A stretch of 64,000 bases of DNA from Uloborus plumipes (lineage: Eukaryota; Arthropoda; Arachnida; Araneae; Uloboridae), in NCBI GenBank assembly GCA_038373865.1, contig JAXGGA010000470.1:62001-126000 (forward strand). Reading direction: 5' to 3'. The stretch's first letter is position 1; the number at the start of each line of letters is the position of its first letter. Under the pieces are notes generated by a model. It was not told the origin of the DNA, ran no database searches, and worked only from the letters and a program-made list of their open reading frames with translations. Shown here in pieces: positions 50,665 through 62,990 of the stretch. A program made the translations under genes and the position numbers.

Positions 50665-53600
50665 GAACTTTTGAAGGATATGGGTATCAAGAGCGTTAGG
50701 TAGTGACCACTTCAAAAATATTCGCAATTTTCTGGGGGTTCGAGGGTTTCTCCCCCCGGAAACATTTTTGAAAAATAGCTCTAAAACTTTGCATTTTGAG
50801 GCTTTATAAAATGTAATTGGGACTGCAAAAATATCAGGAGAAAAATAGTCAAGCAAAAACCTGTTGTTGTTGTTGTCTTGTACTGGCAATTTAGGGTGCG
50901 CTGCTTGCAACCATTCACAACCATTCCAGTTAACTGAGACTCAGAACGAGCATCTATTAGCTAAATAGAAAAAAGAAACTGTAAATGTATGAAAGTAAGA
51001 CATAAAACGAGCGAGAACTGACGAGAATAAATTATAGTTTTAGGAGCTCCCTTCTTTCTCCAAAATCTTAATTGTGTTGCGTTCGTCATTATTTTGATCA
51101 TGAATCATAGAATGCCGCGAAAATCGCGCCGCTTCCGACAAGTCCTAATTGCCACAGATGTGGGAATCGCATTTTTACTTCTGCTCAATATCCACTTTGT
51201 CTTTGGGGAAAAAGCAGAACAAGTTTTGCAAAACCCGCCTCGGTGCCAAACGTGAAAGAGAAAAATATTCCAAACCCTCCTCGACGAATGAAGAAAGCTT
51301 ACTTCAAACAAAAGAGACTCGCGCTAAGAGCTCGGTTTTAAAATTCGAACATGTAACGGTTTCAAAAAATGGTAACAACGTATCCAGACTTGATAGGTGA
51401 CTAACAGACAATGTATTCCTAGGCCCGCCTAATACTTGTAGCAACCTTTAACAAGAGATGCCGCGATTGAAAACATACCAAAAAGTGCTGCTCCCCAACT
51501 GAAGATTTCTCGGCTGTTTTGGAATTTTATTTTCGATTTTTTTTCACCCCGCGTTTTACTTTCGTCTTTATCTGTTGCGATGCCTTGTACGTTTTGTTCC
51601 CGTTTTTAATTTAATTTCGAAACTTTTAAAAATGTATTCGAATTAGGAGTTTAAATTTCTTTACATTTGCAGGGCGTCTTTCAGTTGAAATGTTATGAAC
51701 AATGCATTTGTTCTCAAGATTTTAATTTTGGAAAACATGCATAAAGCTCGGTATTTTTCTTTTCGTCTTTTTATTGTAGTGTTACCACCATTGCGTGCAT
51801 TTAAAAAATACCGAGCAAATTAAATGCAATAAAAAAATAAACTTGAAGAACTGCAATTAAAAAAAATCTCGTGGAAAAATGCTTATGTTAATATCTTCAT
51901 TTGCATGAAGTATAGGAATTTCATTTAAGCATCAAATTGATTAACAAAACTTGTAACTGTAATCTATGTTTGAAATAATTCAATGTATTAAATTTTAAAA
52001 CTGTAATTGAACATTATTATTTATTATTTTTGAGAGTAGATAGATTTTCTTTGGAATTCAGTGGCTAGTGTGCAGTAAAATATTGCTTCTAACAAGAAAT
52101 GGAAATTCATTCATATTTAAATAAAATAAATCATATGCTAAATAAATCATTTTAATATCGATTGGAACTCTGCATGCAATATAAAATACTACTAATATGT
52201 ACCAAGTTCTGTGTTGATTAACTTCAAAGCTTCTGTAGTTCAAGTTTTATTATAAATTAAGTAATCATAAAATTACCGATTAAAATGCCGGAAGTTTAGC
52301 CAAAAGAACCTATAAAAAACATTTAATTTCTAACTAATTAATTTTTGAAAATACAAATGAGTTGTCAAAAAATTTTTGCAATGTGTGACTGAATTTTCTC
52401 TCTACAAGGGTCTGTCTATACCGCTGCTTTGGAAAACAGAAATTATGAAATATATTTTAAATTTAACTTACTAATTTGGATTACTTTGCTACAAAAAATA
52501 GTAGGAATCACTAACTTACATGTTGAATAACAACTGTCCTTCTATAAGATCATATTTCTCATTTAAGACAGAAAAATTCATAATTATAATGAAAGTATTT
52601 TCTTTTTTCTGTTAAAATAAATAAATGCGATGCATAAAGTGTATAGCAATATTGCTTTAACACCAAAACAGCTATTCTTGCAATCTATCATTTCTCTTAG
52701 GTAATTTGTACCCTAAGTGTATCCTAGCCTACATTACATTCAATAGCACAAAAGATACGTGGATGTAACTTTACAGCACTTTCCTCGGTTTTGCTGTTTT
52801 GAGGCTCAATACAAGGGGGTCGGGCCTATTAGCCTAAAATTTCTGAATCCATCGTAAAAGACGCACTTTTGGTCATAAAAATCATACGTTGCTATTTTAT
52901 TTCCTAAAGGACAATATTTCAGGCATTTAGCTAAAACTCATGAAGACAAAATTCAAGCATCAGCATTATACGTTTTACTAACCCATGTAAGATGCATGTA
53001 ATGTTTTCTCTAAAAAAAAAATAGTGAGGAAAGAAAGGAAGAAACCCCGACTCTTTCTTCTTTACTTGACAGAAACTGTTTTTAGTCTGTAAAGCGAATT
53101 CCTCATATCGCGAAAAGCATGCTATCTTTGCCCCTCCCCCTAATCTATCACTTAGACTCACCCAAAATTCCTGAAGCACCCACAAATAGCAACGTGATCA
53201 CTTAGACAGTTAACGGAACAACGATCGGCTTTCTGAACTAGGTCGATGATATATAGTGCCGACAGAACTTGTACAAGATACTAAAAACCAATAGATGCAA
53301 TCAGTACCTCGAAATCCTTTGTTTGCAAAAAGCCTTGCTCTCCTGTTTCAGATTTCGCTTTCTTTAAGAAGCAAATATTTTGTTGGCTATCAAATTGTAA
53401 CGGTTTAATAATTTACCACGCAACTGGAACAATATTAAAATTTTTGATAATTAAAAGAGAGAGAAGGGTTTATTTAGGAATATTGATTAGCACTATAATA
53501 CGGTCAGCTCTCTTTTCCTAGTCTTTTCCGCTATAATCTTCAAATTATTGGTAGTTCGAATAATAAGAAGCTTCCATAGGCTTCTCAAAAGTCTAAAACA

Positions 53601-55096
53601 CAACAAAAACTTCGAGATAGGAGAATATTCGGGTTCGTTCTATAACTAATGCCTTTAAAATACATACTGTTTTCAAGCTTAAAGGACTGCACTTCTGCTA
53701 CTACCCATGACTTTCGAGAAAAGTGAACAAGAAAGGTGTGACGTCTAATCATACGTCTAATCATTAAATCGAGAAAAGCGCTATTAATATAAACATGAAC
53801 GTCGGTATTTGCATAACTTTACACAGGAAGTTGTTCAAACTCATCATATTGCTGATGTCGACGCATGGATATCCATACCGTGAAATTAGCTGATTACTCT
53901 CGTTTGTTTCGTTTTCTTCTTTTTTCCCCCACTGATTTATATGACGACATACTTTTCTTTAGCGGTTTTTTTGAAAACAATGGGTACAATTGTTTTGAGA
54001 ATTTTAATATACCCCAATCGAAGAATATTTCTTCGGGTTGCACAGTTTGTTCGGAGGAGTTTATGGTATGGACTTCTTTCTAATTAGAATCATACGGAAA
54101 GCGGCTTTACGTTTTATACATTCTTGAGGGATGGAATAAGGACTCATAACACCTTAGTTTCCTATTTATTCAAAAGTCCTGCCATAATATTTATATAGTT
54201 AACGAATTTTTTTTTCTTTTTGATGAAATGGAAGCGACAGTTTCAGTGCCTTTAACTGCCGTCACGCAGACAAAATAGTTTAAATACAATGCCGATTATA
54301 CGCACAGCGTTATCTCTTTTTTTTAAGTGAGAAGCAATAAAATATTATGCTCTTTTTGAAGCAAATAAGCAGCTGAAATCTTTATTTATTTCTAAAACAA
54401 GTCAAATAATAAAATTTTCAGATTTCCAAAAAAATCAGGAAAATATTTTTGTTCTTATATTAAAGTGCTCGAAAGAAGAATACATACATTTTTACCGAAA
54501 TAATTTAAATGTGTGTCAATTTCAGAAAACACTATTGTGATTGCTACTGGAAGAAATGTAATATAATACTAAAAATATTTCTTCGAGTGCCTGACTGTTT
54601 TTTTAAATAAACAATTCAATTGACTTATTGTGCATATTTTTCTTCCATGCTAAAGAAAGACTCCGGAAAAACCGATTAGAAAAAAACCTCGTAAACAGCA
54701 CCACGATGTGTTAAAGGTACGCGTGGCAAGTCGCTTTTTTTTTCTTCCACCCGGCTTCAAGCAATCCATCACGCAGGACAAGTCCATAAACAGTGACCTC
54801 ATAACCAAAAAATCCTTCGCGGTAGGGATGGCCGATGTGGCATGACCATCTTCAATATTGATTGAAGTCAATTGTTTCCTCTTCAGATGTGTTTAGAGAT
54901 TTGAGGAGTTGTTGACAAGCTGTTCGCAGCGTGAAGTCCGGGATATTCTATTATTATTTTTATTTTTCTAAATAAACGAGTGAACTAAGTGTTACAGACG
55001 GACTAATAACGTTTTTTTTCTATTAGCTCCTACTACGGTGTTGTAGATAGTTGAATCAACTTTAAAACTTTCAGCTATTATTGCTATTGCTATATA
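50661..55096. other. no gene recognised
   Basis: Mostly AT-rich. GC-richer patches at 51050-51420 and 54650-54930. Minus frame 54650-54871 (MTSINIEDGHATSAIPTAKD...) looks like it could be part of a repeated element, but I cannot name one. Confidence 0.4.
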
Positions 55097-56636
55097 CACT
55101 GCGATGCAAAAGTTTAGACAAAATGCAAATATGTGAATAAAAAGAAAACTATTCAACGAAATGCTTTCAATTTTCTACTGCAGGTACACAATATGGTCCC
55201 AAATATGTGTCTGGAGTTCTTATGACTATAACTGGAATCAAATTTTGAATATTACAAAAGACATTTTTTTACATTGTTGCAAAAGTTTAGACAATAGTCA
55301 AATTTTATGCAAATATCCCTTTAAATGTGATTGGTGGAGGAAATACGGGACTGTATTATTCATTTATAAAGTGCAGAGATTGCTGAATAAATAATCAAAA
55401 TCTCAAAAGCTCTTTAGTTCTCGTGTAAAAAAGATGAGAAAGTTTGGAAGCCGAAATTTGAAAATGAACCTACTTTATTAATTTTTGGTCTTTTAAATCG
55501 GCTCTAGTATGGTAGTACATTGTTTTCTACTTTGTGGAGAGCAAATTCAGACATGCGTATCGATCAAAAAGTCCAAGAAAATTTGTATTTCTTAAGGATG
55601 AAGGAATTGAAAAAACGGCTCAGACTGACGATTCGCCCCTTAATCCTACAAAACTTCAACTAGGGTCAAAAACAGCACGTGACAGCATAGGTAGATGAAC
55701 AACTGAATCGGAATGCATAAAAAAAACAAAGAATTGTGCCTGAGCCTTTTCGGACAGAGTGTCCCAAATAAGCCACATTTTGATGTGAAAAGCAGCATAG
55801 TCAACATTTTTTAGTCATCGTGACTAAAAAATGAATGGTTCTTTCTTTGATAAAAATTATTAAAATTGGGATGGCCTAGATGGATTATAATTCATTTCGC
55901 GGGACTTGAGAAATATAAAATGATCATATGCTGTGCTTCGTATACTAATAAAATCTAGCTTATTTGGGACACTCTTTCTGAAAAGGATCAAGCACAATTC
56001 TTTGTTTTTTTTAATGCATTCCGATTCAGTTGCTCATCTACTTATGCTGCCACTTGCTGTTTTTGACCCAAGTTGAAGTTTTGTACGATTAAGGGGCGAA
56101 TCGTCAGTCTGAGCCGTTTTTTTCAATTCCTTCATCCTTAAGAAATATAATTTTTCTTGGACTTTTTGATCGATACGCATGTCTGAATTTGCTCTCCACA
56201 AAGTGAAAAACAATGTACTACCATACTAGAGCCGATTTAAAAGACAAAAAATTAATAAAGTAGGTTCATTTTCAAAGTTCGCCTTCCAAACTTTCGCCTC
56301 TTCTTTACACGAAAACTAAAGAGCTTTTGAGATTTTAATTATTTTTTCAGAAATCTCTGCACTTTATAAATGAATAATACAGTCCCACATTTCTTTCACC
56401 AATCACATTTCATGGGATATTTGCATAAAATCTGACTATTGTCTAAACTTTTGCAACAATGTAAAAAAATATCTTTTGTAATATCCAAAATTTGATTCCA
56501 GTTATAATTATAAGAACACCAGACACGTATTTGGGACCATATTGTGTACCTGCAGTAGAAATTTGAAAGCATTTCGTTGAATAGTTTTCTTTTTATTCAC
56601 ATATTTGCATTTTGTCTAAACTTTTGCATCGCAGTG
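55097..56636. mobile_element. Tc1/mariner-like element with ~700-bp inverted arms (copy 2)
   Basis: TA flanks at 55095-55096 and 56637-56638; ends CACTGCGATGC and GCATCGCAGTG. Same arms and loop orientation as the copy at 15.4 kb (GGGATGGCCTAGATGG on the plus strand). The direct repeats GCAAAAGTTTAGACA sit at 55106 and 55279 (173 bp). The right arm carries small differences near 56343 that break the open frame kept in the other arms. Confidence 0.87.
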
Positions 56637-57045
56637 TAGTATATCATTAACATCGAAGATAACAGATGAATGTCAGACCAGTTTTTTTTTTGAACATTTT
56701 TGAGTCAGCTCAGAAACATAATCTATATCATCTTTTTTCTCCCCCTCAATAAATGCCGTTATTGCTTTCCTAGCGAACTTAAATCTCTTTCATGCCTCAT
56801 TTTTATTTTAATAAATTCATTTTCTTTATCACCGTTGAAGCTACATTTTGGTTAGACTCATTAATTTTTTTTCTACCTCTTCTTTAAAGAAAGAGAGAAC
56901 GTTGTCAGATTTTCAGAAATTATTTTTACTACTTACCATATTAAAGCAGGGTTTTGTTTTTTTTTTCTTTATTTTAGTAATAAAGCTTTGTTACTGCACA
57001 ACTCCAAAAATGGAACATTATTTATTTCGGTTTGGAAATACATTT

Positions 57046-57294
57046 GAAGGGTCAGGGGGAAAAACCACGGTAGTCACATTTGATTCATTTTGAGAAAATC
57101 GAAATTTAAACTTTAGGAACTCATAAACTTCCCCAGTATACTTGTTCTAAAATGACAATAATACATGGAATACAGTGTTTTTTCACGAATATTGCATATA
57201 CTAAACGAAATTACACTTATTTTTCTAACAGGTGGTAGCATCAGTTTAAATTCAACAAAAAGTGGACTACCGTGGTTTTTCCCCCTGACCCTTC
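57046..57294. mobile_element. 249-bp element with perfect 30-bp terminal inverted repeat
   Basis: 57046-57075 (GAAGGGTCAGGGGGAAAAAC...) and 57265-57294 are exact reverse complements over 30 bases. The 189-bp middle is not palindromic. I could not settle the superfamily because the flanks show no clear target duplication (CATTT / ATTTT at best). Open frames over it are by-products. Confidence 0.72.
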
Positions 57295-59144
57295 ATTTTT
57301 TAAAACTTCTTTGTATGTATACAAGGAAAATACTTTTACAAAGTAACAGCGAAAGTAACCCAGCGCAATTCAGCGCCAATTATCCTTTCCAACCTCATAA
57401 AATGTAGCTAAGGAAAGTAAATGTTTGGAATTTGCGATATCAATGTTAATTTAACATGATAAAAATACATAATTATTATATTTTGAATCGTTATAATTGC
57501 TATAAAAAGTAAAAGCATTTGATGAAAACAGAAAATGAAAAAAAAAAAAAAAAGATTGAAATTTTTCTCTTTACTGACGGAATTGTTCTTGAATTACATT
57601 CTCGCAATATATTAGAAAATTTGTGCTTCAATGTCGTTAATTTTGCAATTAAATTTACTATTGTTCCGAATACTGGGCTTCAATCACATTTGTTAAAATA
57701 TAATTAAAAGCGTTAGACGAATGAACAATCCTTAATCCTTGTTTCTGAAACATATATTTACAATAAAAACTAACAAAATTGAATTACGCAAAATATCAGA
57801 AATGTGACATAGTAAAATAGACCAGTCAAAACTAGTAAAAAAAAAAATTCTTATTTTCTTTTAATTTTGTCTGTTACTTAGTTATTTGATCTGAAAACTT
57901 TTCTGATCTTGCGACTGTGAAAAGAAAGGGAAAAAAAAAATATGAAAGCTTAAATGCAAAAAAAAAAATCGTTCTGAAAATTTTGGAGGGGGCTGCAGCC
58001 CTATCAGCCGACCCCATGAGTACGCCAACACTGTGAAGTTGTATGTCTTCTTCTAGCCTCTGATAAAGGCTTTCATGTGCTAAAAGATGAGCTTGTATTA
58101 GTAATTTAGTTATCGAGTTTCCTCAGTTGTACATTAAAATGTAGAAAAACATATCGCGAACACGATGGTATTGGGTTATCTAAGCAAACAAGTCATTGGG
58201 TTTTCCGTAATTTGAAGTTTAAATAATTCTGTAATTCTGCAGATGTTTTGGAGATGTCTCCAAATTAAAAATGCAATTTAGCAGAGGTTTTGCACTCTTT
58301 TACCTGTTTTTTTTTTTAATTCGAAGTTTATCTAAATTTCCTACAAATGACGCCTATTTCGATATTTTTGCATAAAAAAATTATGTTGCACTTTTAAAAA
58401 ATCGCTAATTTTTCAAGTTTTTGGCAATGCCCTATCCTCAAATTTGTTCTACTAAAAGTAAGTAAATCTTTTAGTTTTCGCGATTTGAAGATTTATTAGT
58501 TTAGAAATTCGGCATATTTGTAGCAAATATTTTCAAATTAGAGAAGTAACTTTGTAGAAGTTCTGCTAGCTCTCTATAAGTTTTTTCCTCCGCATGAAAA
58601 AATGAAGTAATACTTACATAAAATCGCCATGAAATTACGGATATGATGTTGAAATAAATTGAAGCATAAGCGATATTGTAAAAGCATCATATACTCTTTT
58701 TCGTGCTAAAATATTTAGTTTTCAGCCGAAAAAGCGTCATTCGGGGGAAATTTAGATTTATTTCTAATTAAAAAAATTGCAGAAAATTTGCAGATTTCTA
58801 CATAAATTCTTTAATTTAATAAAAACTGCAGAAAATACGCCGAATTACTCAGTTATTAAAACTTTAAATCACTGTATACAGTCAAATCCCGGTATTATAA
58901 ACTTCAAGAGAACGCAAAATTTATTCATTTAAAGGAATTCCCATAGTATAATAGAAACTAAATGAAGATTGAAAATTTATTTCTTTTAATTGATATTCGT
59001 TGTGACGGAATTTGGCCGGTTTATTTATTTATTTGTTTATTCATTTATGTGTTATTTTATTCATTCATCCATTTTATTTTATTTATTTATTTTATTTTCT
59101 TATTTATTCTTTATTATTATTATTCTTATTATTTTGAACTTTCT
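57295..59144. other. no gene recognised
   Basis: AT-rich. GAGTACGCCAACACTG at 58018 resembles the end of a hAT MITE, but no partner end was found. Confidence 0.45.
59020..59135. repeat. TTTA/TTA-rich simple repeat
   Basis: Degenerate TTTATT and ATT units directly before the MITE at 59.1 kb. Confidence 0.8.
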
Positions 59145-59527
59145 TAAAAAATAAGGTTGTTTTTACAGTATAATACAGCTAATTTTATTGTAATTTTACA
59201 AAAATAAACTGTAAAAAGTCTAATTTTGCTGTAGTAAACTGTAAAATAGCTAGTTTTACTGTTTATTACTGTGCATTTTACAGTTTTAAACTGTAACCTC
59301 TGCTGCCAGTATTACACTGTTGTTTTTATAGCGTAATACAACTAATTTTATGGTAATAAACTGTCAAATTGCTAATTTTACAGTAATAAACTATAAAATT
59401 GCTAGTTTTACAGCAATTAACTGTAAAATAGCTAGTTTTACAGTTTATTACTGCGCTTTTATAGCTTTAAAGTGAAACCTCTGCTTTCAGTATTAAACTG
59501 TAAAAACAACAATTTATTTTTTGCAGT
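59145..59527. mobile_element. CACTGCAAAAA MITE copy
   Basis: Begins near AAAAAATAAGGTTGTTTTTA (left terminal bases lost) and ends ATTTTTTGCAGT. Two blocks of ...GGAACCTCTGCT-type spacer show the dimer-like form. Confidence 0.74.
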
Positions 59528-60400
59528 ATGTTTTTGTCGCTATTTTGAATTGAAATTTATTAATAATTTGACTATCCGAACATTTTGATAGATATATCTA
59601 TTTTAAGTAGATTCCAGTTTTCATTATTTAGTATTGTCCTTCTGTTTGTAATAATATAAATAGTATTTGTACTTAATGAGAATTTATAACTTTCTTTGGA
59701 TCAGAAACATCGTCAAACTATCTTTTACAACATCAAGAAAATATTAGCTCACTTGAAGTTAGATTCAAGTTTTATTCAAACGAACAAAGTCAGCTTACAT
59801 CAATTTAAAAATTATCTTTATTTAAATATATGTGTACTTCCATATATTTATTTCCTTATCTTAGCTTCGACGGATCGGCGCTTATTTCTTCATGTGTGCA
59901 CAGGAGCATATACAATCTGAAGGCAATTAGCAGAAAATGAGAAGGGGGTAGAGTAGGAGGTTTCGACATTGGGAGTCAGATGCAGCTGAAATCCATTAAT
60001 TTCTGGAAGACAGCCCCCCAGTGGGGAGAAAGGTAGCCGAAATCTGAAACGAAACAAGAGAGACTTTGTATAAAGAAAATAAATTTTAATAACATGAAAA
60101 TTGTCTGGATGGTTGAAGAAGAGTGTCTATTGGAGATTTCTGTTTGAAGAATTCTTGTTGAAAGATGAAACTTAAGAATTTTCTACATTACTTTGAATAT
60201 ATACATAATGTGTTAGTGTGAATGTCCGAACTATGATAAATGTTGACATATCACGTTCATATGTAATGTTAATATATAAATATGATAACGTCGACGGTGT
60301 ATGACACTCACATACCAAAGACATTCTTCAAAGACCGAATATTTCCTTTGAACCACCGGTGCAAGTAGACCTTCTCCAATTTCTGTTTTTTCCAGTAATA

Positions 60401-61555
60401 TCTATATATATAAAAGAAAGTCGTGTTAGTTACACTATTTATAACTCAAGAACGGCTGTACCGATATGGCTAAAAATTGGTGGGTAGGTAGCTTAGAGCC
60501 AGGAGACGGACATAGGCTATAATTTATGTGTGTTAGTTACATAAATAGAAAAACTGTCTTATTGACTAAGCCTTTTTACTAAGCCGTTTTTGACACCTCC
60601 ATGGCTGAGCGACATAAAGCACACGTTCTGGCAGGTTCCGGAACGCAGTAAACAGGTTGTAAGTTAGAGGTGCGTTGAGTGTTATTTGACTTTTTCGTGA
60701 AATCTATATATATAAAAGAAAGTCGTGTTAGTTACACTATTTATAACTCAAGAACGGCTGTATCGATAGGGTTAAAAATTGGTGGGTAGGTACCTTAGAG
60801 CCAGGAGACGGACATAGGCTATAATTTATGTGTGTCGGTTACATAAAGAAAAAAAATGTCTTATTGACTTCGCCTTTTTACGAAGCCTTTTTTGACACCT
60901 CCATGGCTGAGCGACATAAAGCACACGTTCTGGCAGCTTCCGGAGCGCCGTAAACAGGTTGTAAGTTAGCTGTGCGTTGAGTGTTATTTGACTTTTTTGT
61001 GAAGAAAATTAAAAATAAACGCGTTACTTCCCTTAAATTTTATATGTTATAAGCTGTCAGAAACGATTGCCACTTTAGAGTTTTTACGCCTCTGAGGCTG
61101 AGAGGTGGAAAGCGCTTGGTGTGATAGCTCCTGGACTGCTGTTAAAGAGGTTGTTCTTCTCACTACTATTCTATCATGTATATATCTAAAAGAAAGTCGT
61201 GTTAGTTACACTATTTATAACTCAAGAACGGCTGTACCGATATGGCTAAAAATTGGTGGGTAGGTAGCTTAGAGCCAAGAGACGGACATAGGCTATAATT
61301 TATGTGTGTCAGTTACATAAATAGAAAAAATGTCTTATTGACTTCGCCTTTTTACGAAGCCTTTTTTGACACCTCCATGGCTGAGCGACATGAAGCACAC
61401 GTTCTGGCAGCTTTCGGAGCGCCGTAAACAGGTTGTAAGTTAGCTGTGCGTTGAGTGTTATTTGACTTTTTTGTGAAATAAATTATAAACAAACGCGTTA
61501 CTTCTCTTGAAATTTATATGTGATAAGCTGTCAGAAAAGATTGCTCATTCCGAGG
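60401..61555 (+). repeat. three tandem copies of the Helitron 5' region
   Basis: The block beginning (TC)TATATATATAAAAGAAAG and containing AACTCAAGAACGGCTGTA and ACACCTCCATGGCTGAGCGA recurs from 60401, 60704 (303 bp later) and about 61177. The middle copy carries an extra, more diverged stretch (about 61074-61176) that resembles the second half of the same unit. The third copy runs into the helicase remnant. Confidence 0.85.
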
Positions 61556-61810
61556 ATCCCGATGATCCCTACCGATATCCCGTTTGAATTTAAAAGACTT
61601 AAATTTCCGATCCGTCTTGCATTAGTCATGACCATCACCAAATCACAAGGCCAATTCTTAAAAGTTTTTGGTTTGAATCTAAAACATCACTGTTTTTCCC
61701 AGGGTCAATTATATGTGGCATGTTCACTGGCCGGAAGACCATCTGCGTTGTTTGTTTTTGTGCCTGATAATAAAACAAAAAATGTTGTGTATAACGAGGT
61801 ATTTAAGTGA
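61544..61810 (+). pseudogene. C-terminal remnant of a Helitron PIF1-like helicase
   Basis: About 89 codons beginning LIPRIPMIPTDIPFEFKRL and ending at a stop after NVVYNEVFK match my memory of the C-terminal tail of Helitron Rep/helicase proteins. Superfamily 1 motif V is visible as MTITKSQGQ (usual MTINK[AS]QGQ) and motif VI as QLYVACSLAG (usual QLYVA[LC]SR). The motif VI arginine is replaced by leucine. The Rep nuclease and helicase motifs Ia-IV are absent. The frame follows directly on noncoding Helitron repeats, so this is a leftover fragment, not a gene. In the intact family the protein drives rolling-circle transposition. Confidence 0.88.
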
Positions 61811-61979
61811 AGAGCAACCTATGTACTGAAATACAGAAACAATAATGACTAATTAATGTAGGTACTTAATTTTTTTTTGTATTTTCTAATTATAAAAAAC
61901 TTAATAAATTCAAAAATTTGCTTATTTATTGCCATTAAGGCGGAACAGAGTTCGCCGGGTCACCTAGTATAGTATAGAA

Positions 61980-61998
61980 AAGAGAGAGAGAGAGAGAA
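61980..61998. repeat. (AG)n microsatellite
   Basis: About nine AG units starting 13 bp after the Helitron end. Confidence 0.9.
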
Positions 61999-62990
61999 TA
62001 TTATCTGAATGTAAATTGGATATTTGTAAACTCATTCTTAATGACTTTTCTTAAAAGTAAGGCAAATAATTCAAACTTTCCAGCATTACAATCAAAGGAG
62101 AAATAAAATGCAAAATAATTTGCTATTTCTTACCTTCATGACGAGAAATAAAAGTGATTTGAGTACTTCGTACTGGAAAGAATTTTAGAGTAAAGCTGAG
62201 AGATATTCTTACGACGCAGTCTAATGTTTATCTGATATCAAAGTACCAACTTTTTCGCATGCGTACCACTATTGACTTAGATTCACATCTAGAACCTCCG
62301 AGCAATGAACCAAAGGCAAATATATTATTCCAATCTCACCCCACTTTTTCCTAAATGCCATTTTAAACTTTGAAAATAAATGTTCTTCAAGTAAAAAAAT
62401 AAATACTTTTTAAAAAGTACCCAGATATTAAAAAATATTTCCAATATTTATTGGTTATATGTGTGTTTTTTTTTTCTGCATAAGTACTGTATACAGACAA
62501 ACGGACACAAATGCTCAAGAAAACGAATAGTAATAATCTGATTAATTTTGATTTAATCATGTTAAATTCTTACCCCGATTTCAGAACAAAGTTGCTTCGA
62601 TGAACACTTCGTAACTGAGTTAGGGATTGAGTACTTTGTTTGTGATATATATTAAATATAGGGTTACTATATATATCCTTCAAAACGTTTTAGCTCAAAG
62701 TAAACCATACATCATATGTGATATCTACCATAACATCAACTTAATTTTGACTATGTTAACATAGTTTTTCAAACCTACTAATATACCTGAATGTAACATA
62801 TATCTAAAATTTCTAATCGGTGCATTTTTATACTTTTTTTTTTTTTGCTTTTTCTTTTCTTTTTTGCTTTATGCCCAAATAGAAAAAAAATGAAAGAAGA
62901 AAAAAGCATTTGAAATTATAACTTATTTACTTATTTGTCTTGAATCAGATTCTTGAAAAAGAATTACACTAAAATAAAACGTATCTTATA
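61999..62990. other. no gene recognised
   Basis: AT-rich unique sequence between the Helitron and the third long-palindrome element. Confidence 0.5.

Larger units (their letters stand above)
60401..61967 (+). mobile_element. degenerate Helitron with helicase remnant
   Basis: Starts TCTATATATATAAAAGAAAG after an A (60400) and ends CACCTAG before a T (61968), the A|T target and 5'-TC...CTRR-3' ends of Helitrons. A hairpin (GGCGGAAC...GTTCGCC, about 61939-61955, one bulged base) sits about 9 bp before the CTAG end, as expected for a Helitron terminator. There is no terminal inverted repeat or target duplication. The interior holds three 5'-end-like copies and the last part of a Helitron helicase. 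Rep and most of the helicase are missing, so it is nonautonomous. Confidence 0.85.

Noticed and set aside
54650..54871. 73-codon minus frame as a retrotransposon gene fragment
   Set aside because: It felt like repeated-element sequence but I could name no family and saw no second copy in the window.
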